A stretch of DNA of 64,000 nucleotides from Nocardioides marmorisolisilvae (GTDB taxonomy: Bacteria > Actinomycetota > Actinomycetes > Propionibacteriales > Nocardioidaceae), in contig NZ_RJSG01000002.1 of assembly GCF_003725775.1 (NCBI RefSeq), positions 1,392,400 to 1,456,399 of the forward strand, read 5' to 3'. Numbering within the stretch: the first letter of the stretch is position 1; each line of letters starts with the position of its first letter. Of the stretch, positions 8,918 to 16,726 are shown piece after piece. Under the pieces are notes generated by a model. The model saw only the letters and a program-made list of their open reading frames with translations, did not search any database and had not been told where the DNA came from. A program made the position numbers and the translations under genes.

Positions 8918-8940
8918 CGACAAGGTCGAAAGGAACAGCC

Positions 8941-9189
8941 ATGCCTCTGTACATGGACATCCACCACGTCGACGGCGTCACTGCGGACGCGGTCGCCGAA
9001 GCGCACCAGAAGGACCTAGAGATCCAGGGCCAGCACGGCGTCGACTACAAGTCGTACTGGGTCGACGAGGCGAACGGGAAGATCTTCTGCCTGGTCGACG
9101 CGCCGAACGCCGAGGCGGCCAACACGGTCCACCGCGAGGCGCACGGCCTGGTCGCGGACGAGATCCACGAGGTGGTCGAGGGAACCTGA
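8941..9189 (+). CDS. DUF4242 protein (SCO4226-like nickel-binding fold), copy 1
   Basis: An 82-residue protein starting MPLYMDIHHV. It matches DUF4242, whose Streptomyces member SCO4226 was described as a small ferredoxin-like-fold, nickel-responsive metal-binding protein. Visible signatures are the repeated His residues (DIHHVDG, AEAHQKD), 'YWVDEANGKIFCLVDAPNAEAANTVHREAHGL' and the single Cys within IFCLVDAP. A paralogue of 83 residues with the same core lies at 12145-12396, on the other side of the LuxR-type regulator. AAAGGAAC upstream serves as ribosome site. Metal binding here is inferred from the family. Confidence 0.85.
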   Translation: MPLYMDIHHVDGVTADAVAEAHQKDLEIQGQHGVDYKSYWVDEANGKIFCLVDAPNAEAANTVHREAHGLVADEIHEVVEGT

Positions 9190-9250
9190 ACCCAGCGGTC
9201 CACGTAGGCAAACCGTGGACAGGCCCGGGATAGCAGTCGAAAATCGAACC

Positions 9251-11806
9251 ATGGAGTTGCTTGAGCGGGGCTCCTGCTTGGGGGCGCTCGACGAGTACGC
9301 GGCGGACGCGATGTCCGGCCGCGGTCGTCTGGTGCTCATCACCGGCGAGGCCGGAATCGGCAAGACCGCCGTGGTCGACGCCTTCCACGCCGCCCGCCCG
9401 GAGCTGAGCTGGTGGTGGGGCGCCTGCGACGGCGGGTTCACGCCGCGACCCCTCGGCCCGCTGCACGAGATCGCCACCACGGTCGGCGGCCGGCTGCGGG
9501 ACCTGTGCCGCGAGGACGCCGACCGCAACGAGCTCTTCGCCGAGTTCCTCGCTGCGGTGGAGGACGCTCCGAGCACCCCGGTCGTGGTCGTGGAGGACCT
9601 GCACTGGGCCGACGAGGCGACGCTCGACTGGCTCGGACACCTGTCGCGCCGGCTCGGGCACCTCGGCGCTCTGGTGCTCGCCACCTATCGCGAGGACGAG
9701 GCCTCCGACAGCCTGCTCACCGACGTCATGGGCCGGATCGCGACCCACGGCAGCACCCGCCGGATGCAGCTCGCCCCGTTGTCGATCGGGGCGGTGGAGA
9801 AGCTCGCGCCGGACCAGGCTGCTGAGCTGCACGAGCTGACCGGGGGCAACCCGTTCTACCTCGGCGAGGTGCTCGCCCTCGGCTCGGCGGACGTGCCGCC
9901 GTCGGTGGCCGACCTGGTGCGCGCGCGTCTCCAGCACCTCTCCGCACCGGCCCAGCGGATCCTGGCGGCCGCCTCCGTCCTCGGCCGTCCCGGTCTCGCC
10001 TCGACGTTTGCAGCGGTGGCCGGCACCGCGGCCCACCACGTCGACGAGTGCGTCGGTTCGGGGACCCTGGTCCCCGTCGAGCGCGGGTTCGCCTTCCGCC
10101 ACGAGCTGATCCGCCGGGCGGTCGAGCAGACGATCCCGAGCTACCAGGCCACCGAGCTGCACCGGATCACGTTGATCGCCCTGCAGCAGGAGGGCGCCGA
10201 CGTCGCCGAGCTCACCCACCACGCCTACGGCGCCGGTGACGGGGTCGCGGTCCTGCGCTATGCGCCCGAGGCCGGCCGGATCGCCGCTGCTGCCAGTGCG
10301 CACCGTGAGGCGACCATCCAGTTCGGTCGGGCCCTGGAGTTCGCCGACGACCTCGGACCCGCACAGCTCGCCGACATCGAGGAGGCGCTCGCCGAGTCGC
10401 TGTCCGCCCGCGACCACTGGGCCGACGCCGGGCCGCACTGGGAACGGACGATCGAGCTCCGCCGGTCGCTCGGCGCCCCGGTCGACCTGGCCCGGGCCCT
10501 GCGCCGGTACGGGGTCGCGCTGTGGCGGCTGTGCCGGACCGACGAGTGCCGGGTGGCCGAGGCCGAGGCCTACGAGCTGATGCGGGACGCGGACGACTCG
10601 GCCGAGCGGGCTCTGGTGCTCTACAGCCGCGGCAACAGCGAGGACGCCACCCCTGCGGAACGCCGGGCTGCCTTCGACGAGGCTGAGCGGATCGGCAAGG
10701 ACCTCGACGACCACGCCCTCATCGGGCGGGTGAAGATGGGCCAGGCGTTCAGCGAGAGCGAGGGCGGCGTCATCGACTTCGGGCTGCTCGAGGAGGCGCT
10801 CGAGCACGCGCTGCAGACCGACGACTCCTACCTGACCGCGTGCATCTACACGAACCTCTACGAGGGCTCGGTCGACGTGCTCGCGCTCGACGCCTACTCG
10901 GACCGCTACGAGAGCTTCCTGGCCTACGCCTTCGACCACGAGCAGCACACCTACAGCGTGTGCATGCGCGGGTCGCGGGTCTACGAGCTGATGCGCCGCG
11001 GCCACAACGCCGAGGCCGTCGAGCTCGCCCTGCTCACCATGACCGAGACGATCTCCCCGGTGAACCGGATGCACCTCGGTGTCGGGCTCACCCAGGCCGG
11101 CTTCCGGCTCGGGCTGCCCGAGGCCCGCGAGTGGCTCGAGCAGACCTGGGAGCTCGGCAGCGGCAACGACGAGACCTTCTGGCTGATCCAGATCGCCACC
11201 TGCGCCGCGCAGGGCGCCTGGCTCACCGGTGACCTCGGGCTGGTCGACGAGCGCGTGCTCGACGTCTACCGACGCGGCATCACCAACGACCCCTGGAAGC
11301 AGGGCGAGCTCAGCGCCTGGTTGCAGCGGCTCGGCTACGAGGTCGAGGACAGCGACCGGTTCCCGGTGCCGTTCTCCCTCGAGCAGTCCGGCGACCACCT
11401 CGCAGCTGCTGAGTTCTGGCGTGAGCTCGGCTGCCCGTTCGAGGAGGCCGTCAACCTCACCTGGACCGGCGACAACGACGCGCGGCTGCGCGCCGTGGAG
11501 ATCTTCACCTCGATCGGCGCTGATCCTGCGGTGACCCGGGTCCGCGAGCTGCTCGCCGAGGACGGCGTACGGGTTCCGGCGCAGCGTGGTCCGCGGGCGG
11601 CCACCGCAGCGCACCCGGCGGGGCTCACGGCGCGTGAGGCCGAGGTGCTGGAGCTGCTGAGCGAACGGCTCACCAACGCCGAGATCGCCGACCGGCTGGT
11701 GCTCTCGCCGCGGACGGTCGACCGGCACGTGTCCTCCGTGCTGGCCAAGCTCGGGGTCAGCAAGCGGTCCGAGGCCGCCGCGTACGCCGCTACCCAATCT
11801 GGGTAG
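9251..11806 (+). CDS. LuxR-family (LAL) ATPase transcriptional regulator
   Basis: An 851-residue large ATP-binding LuxR (LAL) regulator. An AAA-type ATPase at the N-terminus has Walker A GEAGIGKT (about residues 32-39) and Walker B 'VVVVEDLHWADE' (about 110-121). A long helical, TPR-like middle part follows, and the C-terminal LuxR HTH 'GLTAREAEVLELLSERLTNAEIADRL' spans about residues 790-845. I prefer the ATG at 9251, which begins at the usual MELLERxxxL; a GTG at 9215 would add 12 residues. Such regulators are ATP- and ligand-dependent activators. It sits between two DUF4242 paralogues and just upstream of a secreted-protein operon preceded by paired ACCCA-nnn-TGGGT repeats, its likely target. 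Confidence 0.9.
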   Translation: MELLERGSCLGALDEYAADAMSGRGRLVLITGEAGIGKTAVVDAFHAARPELSWWWGACDGGFTPRPLGPLHEIATTVGGRLRDLCREDADRNELFAEFLAAVEDAPSTPVVVVEDLHWADEATLDWLGHLSRRLGHLGALVLATYREDEASDSLLTDVMGRIATHGSTRRMQLAPLSIGAVEKLAPDQAAELHELTGGNPFYLGEVLALGSADVPPSVADLVRARLQHLSAPAQRILAAASVLGRPGLASTFAAVAGTAAHHVDECVGSGTLVPVERGFAFRHELIRRAVEQTIPSYQATELHRITLIALQQEGADVAELTHHAYGAGDGVAVLRYAPEAGRIAAAASAHREATIQFGRALEFADDLGPAQLADIEEALAESLSARDHWADAGPHWERTIELRRSLGAPVDLARALRRYGVALWRLCRTDECRVAEAEAYELMRDADDSAERALVLYSRGNSEDATPAERRAAFDEAERIGKDLDDHALIGRVKMGQAFSESEGGVIDFGLLEEALEHALQTDDSYLTACIYTNLYEGSVDVLALDAYSDRYESFLAYAFDHEQHTYSVCMRGSRVYELMRRGHNAEAVELALLTMTETISPVNRMHLGVGLTQAGFRLGLPEAREWLEQTWELGSGNDETFWLIQIATCAAQGAWLTGDLGLVDERVLDVYRRGITNDPWKQGELSAWLQRLGYEVEDSDRFPVPFSLEQSGDHLAAAEFWRELGCPFEEAVNLTWTGDNDARLRAVEIFTSIGADPAVTRVRELLAEDGVRVPAQRGPRAATAAHPAGLTAREAEVLELLSERLTNAEIADRLVLSPRTVDRHVSSVLAKLGVSKRSEAAAYAATQSG

Positions 11807-11825
11807 TCCCCCACCCAATGTGGGT
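11792..11825. promoter_or_regulatory. Paired ACCCA-nnn-TGGGT inverted repeats
   Basis: ACCCAATCTGGGT (11792-11804) and ACCCAATGTGGGT (11813-11825) are near-identical dyads 21 bp apart, that is, two helical turns. The first overlaps the last codons of the LuxR-type gene. A TAGCGT -10-like box lies at 11861-11866, which places the dyads at about -52 and -73, typical of an activator on a promoter without a good -35. They are probably the binding sites of the adjacent LAL regulator; this is inference. Confidence 0.6.
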
Positions 11826-11896
11826 GGTTCTCACCGATCTCCGGGACCACCCCGCGCTCCTAGCGTCGAGACATCACCTCGACCAAGGAGCACACC

Positions 11897-12130
11897 ATGA
11901 AGAACAACACCTCTCCCCGGGTCCGCTTCGCGGCTCTGGGGTTCGCAGTCCTGGCGATCAGCGCCACCACCGTCGGCACGGCCCAGGCCGTCCGCGCCAT
12001 CCCCGAGGCCCCCGCCGTGCTGGCGCCGGCCCCGGCGGACATCGCAGTCACCCACCTGGTCACCTCGAACCAGGCGGCCAACGTGCGGGCCGAGCTGCGG
12101 GACCTCCGCAGCCAGTTCGCCACCAAGTAG
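11897..12130 (+). CDS. Small secreted protein
   Basis: A 77-residue protein with a clear Sec signal peptide (basic start, hydrophobic FAALGFAVLAISATTVGT, cleavage after AQA at about residue 31). The predicted mature part is about 46 residues: a Pro/Ala-rich stretch, then a helical segment 'NQAANVRAELRDLRSQFA'. AAGGAG lies 7 nt before the ATG. It is the first gene of a three-gene unit ending at 12904 and follows the paired dyads. I do not recognise a family. Confidence 0.72.
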   Translation: MKNNTSPRVRFAALGFAVLAISATTVGTAQAVRAIPEAPAVLAPAPADIAVTHLVTSNQAANVRAELRDLRSQFATK

Positions 12131-12144
12131 GAAGGAAGAAATCC

Positions 12145-12396
12145 ATGCCTCTGTTCATGGACGTCCACACCCTCGAGGGCGGAGTCGCGATCGACGACGT
12201 CGCCAAGGCCCACCAGGCCGACCTGGCCACCCAGGGCGACCACGACGTCCAGTACCTGCGGTACTGGGTCGACGAGGGCCAGGGCAAGATCTTCTGCCTC
12301 GTCGACGCGCCGGACGCCGAGGCGGCCAACACCGTGCACCGCGAGGCGCACGGCCTGGTCGCCGAGGAGATCTACGCCGTCACCGAAGGCGTCTGA
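12145..12396 (+). CDS. DUF4242 protein (SCO4226-like), copy 2
   Basis: An 83-residue paralogue of the 8941-9189 product; both contain 'GKIFCLVDAP', 'AEAANTVHREAHGLV' and an acidic-aromatic 'YWVDE'. The ATG at 12145 has GGAAGGAAG just upstream. The frame is open further upstream, but that part is the shadow of the small secreted-protein gene. It lies between two secreted-protein genes with gaps of 14 bp and 1 bp, so it is co-transcribed with both. Metal binding is inferred from SCO4226. Confidence 0.85.
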   Translation: MPLFMDVHTLEGGVAIDDVAKAHQADLATQGDHDVQYLRYWVDEGQGKIFCLVDAPDAEAANTVHREAHGLVAEEIYAVTEGV

Positions 12397-12397
12397 C

Positions 12398-12904
12398 ATG
12401 CGCCGCGAAGGACTCCGGGTCGCGGTCGCCGCGGCCGCGGTGGCGCTCGTGGGCGGCTTCGCCTGGGCGGGTACGGCGCAGGCGCACAGCGACCACACGC
12501 TGGACAAGGTGCGGACCGCGACGGCGAAGTTCCACTCCACCGCCGAGGCCCGTGCCGCCGGCTACGGGGACCCGGGACTGCCGTGCTTCGACAGCCCCAG
12601 CACCAACCAGGGCATGGGCTTCCACCTCGTGAACGGGAACTACCTCAACGACGGTGGCGCGCTCGACCCGCTGCACCCCGAGGCCCTCGTCTACGAGGAG
12701 CACCAGGGCGGGCTGAAGCTCGTCGCGGTCGAGTACCTCGTCAAGATGAGCGACTCGCCCGACCGGCCGACGTTCCTGGGTCAGAAGATGATCCCGAACG
12801 ACGCGCTCGGACTGTGGACGCTGCACGCCTGGATCTGGCGGGACAACCCCGACGGCCTGTTCCAGTCGTACAACGCGAACGTGCCGCTCTGCCCCAAGGC
12901 CTAG
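12398..12904 (+). CDS. Secreted conserved protein with His-rich N-terminus and one Cys pair
   Basis: A 168-residue protein with a signal peptide cleaved near AQA-HSDH (about residue 29). The mature protein begins with a His-containing segment (HSDHTLD), followed by 'ARAAGYGDPGLPCFDSP', 'NQGMGFHLVNGNYLNDGGALDPLHPEALVYEE' and 'VAVEYLVKM', and ends with a second Cys (VPLCPKA). I recall similar conserved secreted proteins in many bacteria, all without a known function. It begins 1 bp after the DUF4242 gene and is followed by a strong terminator, so it closes the operon. Confidence 0.78.
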   Translation: MRREGLRVAVAAAAVALVGGFAWAGTAQAHSDHTLDKVRTATAKFHSTAEARAAGYGDPGLPCFDSPSTNQGMGFHLVNGNYLNDGGALDPLHPEALVYEEHQGGLKLVAVEYLVKMSDSPDRPTFLGQKMIPNDALGLWTLHAWIWRDNPDGLFQSYNANVPLCPKA

Positions 12905-12917
12905 CCCGGGGGACGCG

Positions 12918-12952
12918 AACGGGGCGGGGAACTCCTTCCCCCGCCCCGTTTT
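12918..12952 (+). terminator. Rho-independent terminator of the secreted/DUF4242 operon
   Basis: A 12-bp perfect stem, AACGGGGCGGGG (12918-12929) with its complement (12939-12950), a 9-nt loop, then TTTT. It stands 14 bp after the stop of the secreted-protein gene and faces the convergent ligase gene, so it may serve both strands. Confidence 0.85.
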
Positions 12953-12985
12953 CGTGGGCCCGTTTCGTCGTGCCTGTTCTCCTGG

Positions 12986-14629
12986 TCAGCCGACGGCGCG
13001 GTCCCCGGTCCAGTACTGGGCGCGCAGCGCCTTCTTGTCCGGCTTGCCGAGCCCGGTCAGCGGCAGCGCGTCGACCGCGACCACCTGCTTGGGCGCCTGC
13101 ACGGAGCCCTTCTTCTCCTTGACCATGTCCTGGATCTCAGCGATGACCGCCTCAGTCAGCTCGTGGCCCTCGCGCATGACCACCACGGCCATCACGGACT
13201 CGCCGAACTTCTCGTGCGGGACACCGATCACGCCGACCTGGGCGACCGCCGGGTGCTCGGCGACGACGTCCTCGACCTCGCGCGGGAACACGTTGAAACC
13301 ACCGGTGACGATCATGTCCTTGGTGCGGTCCACGATGTACCAGAAGCCGTCCTCGTCCTCCCGGGCGACGTCGCCGGTGTGCATCCAGCCGTCCTTCCAG
13401 GTCTCGGCGGTCTGCTCGGGCAGCTTCCAGTAGCCACCGGAGAGCAGCGGGCCCGCGACGCAGATCTCGCCCGGCTCGCCGCGCTTCACCGGGTTCCCGT
13501 CCTCGCCGAGCAGCGCGGTGCGCGCCAGCGCGGTCGGGCGGCCGCAGGAGGTCAGCCGGTGCTCGGCCGGGGTCCCGTCGGCGTTCACGTGGTCGCCCTT
13601 GTTGAAGTAGGTGATCACCATCGGCGCCTCGGACTGGCCGTAGTACTGGGCGAAGATCGGCCCGAAGCGCTCGATCGCCTCCTTGAGCCGGACCGGGTTC
13701 ATCGCGCTGGCGCCGTAGTAGACGGTCTCCAGGCTCGAGAGGTCGCGGGTGTGGCTGTCCGGGTGGTCCAGCAGCGCGTAGAGCATCGTCGGGACCAGCA
13801 TCAGGGAGTTGATCTTCTTCTCCTCGATGGTGGCCAGGACCTCGGCCGGGTTGAACGTGCTCGTCACGAAGAGCGTCCCGCCCTTGATGACCACCGGCAC
13901 GAAGAACGCGGCGCCCGCGTGCGAGAGCGGGGTGCACATCAGGAAGCGCGGCTCGGCCGGCCACTCCCACTCGGCCAGCTGGATGCCGGTCATCGTGTTC
14001 ATCGTCTGGCTCATCCCGATGACGCCCTTGGGCTTGCCCGTGGTGCCACCGGTGTAGGTGATGCTCACCATGTGATCGCCGGGGAGGAGCCTTGCTTCCA
14101 GCGGCTGGGGCCCAAAAGCCTCCGCCGCTTCGATCAGGTTCGCGGTGGTCCGGCCGCTGTCGGCAGCCGCCTTGGCGATCTCCTCCGGGACCTCACCGAT
14201 CGTCAGCACCTGGGTCAGGCCGGGGCACTTCTCCAGCAGCGCCAGGGCGCGCTCGGTGAAGTACGGGTCGATGATCAGCGTGGTGATCTCGGCGTCGTTG
14301 ATCACGTAGGCGTGGTCGTCGGCCGAGCCCAGCGGATGCAGCGAGGTACGCCGGTAGCCCTGGGTCTGGCCGGCGCCGAGGATGAACAGCACCTCGGGTC
14401 GGTTGAGCGCGAGCAGCGCGCCCGCGGTGCCGAAGCCCGCGTTCAGCGACTCGAACGCCTGGATGTACGTGCTGATCCGGTCCGCGACCTGCTGGCCGGT
14501 CAGGGTGACGTCGCCCAGGTGGATGATCGGTCGGTTGTGGTGCCGGCGCAGCGCGGCGACCATCAGGTGGCCGTTGTGGGTGCCGGTGCGCAGGTCCCCG
14601 GCGTTCGCGATCTCGTTCACGGTGCTCAT
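12986..14629 (-). CDS. FadD8-like acyl-CoA synthetase
   Basis: A 547-residue ANL-family ligase. The N-terminus 'THNGHLMVAALRRHHNRPIIHLGDVTLTG', the AMP-binding loop 'YTGGTTGKPKGVIGMSQ', 'CTPLSHAGAAFF', 'YYGASAMNPVRLKEA', 'YYGQSEAPMVITYF' and 'GFNVFPREVEDVVAEHPAV' closely follow mycobacterial FadD8. The frame stays open upstream through the next gene, but that is a shadow: the ATG at 14629 overlaps the F420 oxidoreductase stop (ATGA). The true substrate is unknown. Its operon with an Rv3520c-like gene and a KstR-type promoter suggests a steroid-derived acid, by inference. Confidence 0.85.
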   Translation of the reverse strand: MSTVNEIANAGDLRTGTHNGHLMVAALRRHHNRPIIHLGDVTLTGQQVADRISTYIQAFESLNAGFGTAGALLALNRPEVLFILGAGQTQGYRRTSLHPLGSADDHAYVINDAEITTLIIDPYFTERALALLEKCPGLTQVLTIGEVPEEIAKAAADSGRTTANLIEAAEAFGPQPLEARLLPGDHMVSITYTGGTTGKPKGVIGMSQTMNTMTGIQLAEWEWPAEPRFLMCTPLSHAGAAFFVPVVIKGGTLFVTSTFNPAEVLATIEEKKINSLMLVPTMLYALLDHPDSHTRDLSSLETVYYGASAMNPVRLKEAIERFGPIFAQYYGQSEAPMVITYFNKGDHVNADGTPAEHRLTSCGRPTALARTALLGEDGNPVKRGEPGEICVAGPLLSGGYWKLPEQTAETWKDGWMHTGDVAREDEDGFWYIVDRTKDMIVTGGFNVFPREVEDVVAEHPAVAQVGVIGVPHEKFGESVMAVVVMREGHELTEAVIAEIQDMVKEKKGSVQAPKQVVAVDALPLTGLGKPDKKALRAQYWTGDRAVG

Positions 14630-15672
14630 GCCAGGACCTCCGCGACCTTCCGGATCTCGTCGGCGCTGTGCGCGCTCAGCAACAGGGTGGTCACTCCGGT
14701 CTCCTCCCACTGGGCGACGCGTTCCTTCACGTAGCCCTCGGTTCCGATGATGTGCATGTCGTTGACCAGGTCGTCCGGGATCAGCCGGGTGGCCTCGTCC
14801 TTCTGGCCGGAGAGGAACAGGCGCTGGACCTCGTCGGCCGTCTCCCCGTACCCCATCCGGGTGAAGACCTGGTGGTGGAAGTTCATCTCCTTGGCGCCCA
14901 TGCCGCCCATGTAGAGCGCCACGATCGGCTTCATCGCGTCCACGACCGCCTGCTTGGCCGGGCCGTCGTCCTCGGTGAACTGCAGGTGGCAGGTGGCCGC
15001 GATCTCGAACGTCTCCCGGGTACGCCGGGCGCCGGGGCGCGCGAAGCCCTCGTCGAGCCACGGCTGGTACATGCCGGCCGACTTCGGGGTGTAGAAGATC
15101 GGGATCCAGCCGTCGGCGATCTCCGCCGTCTGGGCGACGTTCTTCGGACCCTCGGCGCCGAGCCAGATCGGGATGTCCTCGCGCAGCGGGTGGGTGATCG
15201 GCTTGAGCGGCTTGCCCAGGCCCATCGCTCCGGGACCGTTGAACGGCAGCGGGTAGTGCGGGCCGTCGTTGGTGACCGGGCCCTTGCGCGCCAGCACCTG
15301 GCGGATGATGTCGACGACCTCGCGGGTGCGCGCCAGCGGCTTGCTGAACGGCTGGCCGTACCAGCCCTCGACGACCTGCGGGCCCGAGACGCCCATGCCC
15401 AGGATGAGCCGGCCGTTGGAGAGGTGGTCCAGGGTCAGGGCGTGCATCGCGATGCTGGTCGGCGTACGGCCGGACATCTGGACGATGCTGGTGCCGAGCC
15501 GGACCCGGCTCGTCTCACGTCCCCACCAGGCCAGCGGGGTGAAGGCGTCCGAGCCCCAGGCCTCGGCGGTGAAGATGGCGTCGTACCCCGACTCCTCGGC
15601 AGCGGCCACCAGCTCCGCGTGATTGGTCGGCGGGCCTGCCTGCCAGTAGCCGAGCTGCAGTCCGAGCTTCAT
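14626..15672 (-). CDS. F420-dependent LLM-class oxidoreductase (Rv3520c-like)
   Basis: A 348-residue luciferase-like TIM-barrel protein. 'MKLGLQLGYWQAGPPTNHAELVAAAEESGYDAIFTAEAWGSDAFTPLAWW' at the start and 'LGAEGPKNVAQTAEIADGWIPIF' match the coenzyme-F420-dependent Rv3520c of the mycobacterial cholesterol cluster. The ATG at 15672 has GAGGAG 6 nt upstream; a GTG at 15684 would add four residues and has no ribosome site. The gene lies under a KstR-type operator and is coupled to the FadD8-like ligase. Its substrate has not been established to my knowledge. Confidence 0.87.
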   Translation of the reverse strand: MKLGLQLGYWQAGPPTNHAELVAAAEESGYDAIFTAEAWGSDAFTPLAWWGRETSRVRLGTSIVQMSGRTPTSIAMHALTLDHLSNGRLILGMGVSGPQVVEGWYGQPFSKPLARTREVVDIIRQVLARKGPVTNDGPHYPLPFNGPGAMGLGKPLKPITHPLREDIPIWLGAEGPKNVAQTAEIADGWIPIFYTPKSAGMYQPWLDEGFARPGARRTRETFEIAATCHLQFTEDDGPAKQAVVDAMKPIVALYMGGMGAKEMNFHHQVFTRMGYGETADEVQRLFLSGQKDEATRLIPDDLVNDMHIIGTEGYVKERVAQWEETGVTTLLLSAHSADEIRKVAEVLA

Positions 15673-15708
15673 GACGCTCCTCACTTCGTACCGATGTCCT
15701 TGCCCGGA

Positions 15709-15726
15709 ATACTAGAACGTGTTTCA
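15709..15726. promoter_or_regulatory. KstR-type operator between Rv3520c-like and DUF35/ltp genes
   Basis: TAGAACGTGTTTCA (15713-15726) has one perfect AGAAC half-site and one degenerate half. On the minus strand it runs into TAGTAT (15714-15709), the same operator/-10 arrangement as at fadD19. It lies between divergent units and probably controls both. Confidence 0.8.
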
Positions 15727-15736
15727 CTTCTGTGCC

Positions 15737-16711
15737 ATGGCCCCCACCACAGAATCGCGGGTTCTTCACGCGCCGATGAAGGTCGAGTTCGACTACACCC
15801 GGTCGCTCGGCCCCGTGCTCTCCCAGTTCATGTCCGCTCTCAAGCAGCACTCGATCCTCGGGGGCGTGACCTCCGACGGTCGCGTCGTCGTGCCGCCGCC
15901 GGAGTACGACCCGATCACCCACGCGGCCGTGACCGAGCTGGTCCCGGTCAGCGACCACGGGGTCGTGCAGAGCTGGTCGTGGGTGGCCGAGCCGGTGGCG
16001 CAGCAGCCGCTGGAGAAGCCGTTCGCGTTCGCGCAGATCCTGCTCGACGGGGCCGACGCTCCCCTGCTGCACGCCGTGGCCGTGGACTCCCCCGCCGAGA
16101 TCTCGACCGGGCTCCGCGTCCGGGTGGTGTGGGCCGAGGACCCGACCGGGACCATCCGCGACATCGCGCACTTCGAGCCGGCCGGTGACGGCAGCTCGGA
16201 GGGCTCCGCGTCGATGGAGTTCGGTGCGCCCGAGGTGACCGGCATCGTCTCGCCGGTGAAGCTGGCCTACGACTACGCCGCCTCCCCCGAGGAGACGAAG
16301 TTCTTCCGCGGCCTGGCCGAGGGCAAGATCTTCGGCCAGCGCTGCCCCAAGTGCGAGAAGGTCTACGTCCCGCCGCGCGGCGCCTGCCCGGTGGACGGCA
16401 TCCCGACCACCGACGAGGTCGAGCTACCCGACCGCGGCACGGTCACCACCTACTGCGTGGTGAACGTCCCGTTCCAGGGCCAGACCATCCCGATCCCCTA
16501 CGTCTCGGCGTACGTCCTGCTCGACGGTGCGGACATCGCGTTCCTGCACCTGATCCTGGACATCGACGCTGCCGACGTCCGGATGGGCATGCGGGTCGAG
16601 GCGGTCTGGAAGCCCCGCGAGGAGTGGACGACCGACCTGAACAACATCCGGTACTTCAAGCCCACGGGCGAGCCGGACGCGGACTTCGAGACCTACAAGC
16701 ACCACCTCTGA
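15737..16711 (+). CDS. Two-domain DUF35 OB-fold protein (Rv3521-like), thiolase partner
   Basis: A 324-residue protein. The N-terminal half (about 1-150) is a degenerate OB-fold domain and the C-terminal half is a DUF35 domain with a rubredoxin-like zinc knuckle 'CPKCEKVYVPPRGACPVDG', where the fourth Cys is replaced by Asp. DUF35 proteins bind SCP2-type thiolases and aldolases; the two genes downstream are exactly such enzymes (Ltp4, Ltp3), as in M. tuberculosis Rv3521-Rv3523. The ATG at 15737 is preferred because upstream codons overlap the operator. It probably channels acyl-CoA substrate to the aldolase. Confidence 0.87.
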   Translation: MAPTTESRVLHAPMKVEFDYTRSLGPVLSQFMSALKQHSILGGVTSDGRVVVPPPEYDPITHAAVTELVPVSDHGVVQSWSWVAEPVAQQPLEKPFAFAQILLDGADAPLLHAVAVDSPAEISTGLRVRVVWAEDPTGTIRDIAHFEPAGDGSSEGSASMEFGAPEVTGIVSPVKLAYDYAASPEETKFFRGLAEGKIFGQRCPKCEKVYVPPRGACPVDGIPTTDEVELPDRGTVTTYCVVNVPFQGQTIPIPYVSAYVLLDGADIAFLHLILDIDAADVRMGMRVEAVWKPREEWTTDLNNIRYFKPTGEPDADFETYKHHL

Positions 16712-16726
16712 CAGGCGAGGACAGAC

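Noticed and set aside
8978-11818. 946-codon minus-strand frame over the LAL regulator
   Set aside because: It is the shadow of the LAL gene, whose Walker motifs and HTH are on the plus strand.
11892-12130. Start of the second DUF4242 protein at 11818
   Set aside because: The upstream extension is a shadow of the small secreted-protein gene. ATG 12145 has a strong ribosome site and aligns with the start of the paralogue.
12986-15061. Apparent fusion of the F420 oxidoreductase region with the FadD8-like ligase
   Set aside because: The extra N-terminal part is a frame-shifted reading of the oxidoreductase gene. The ligase's conserved N-terminus begins at ATG 14629, overlapping the upstream stop.
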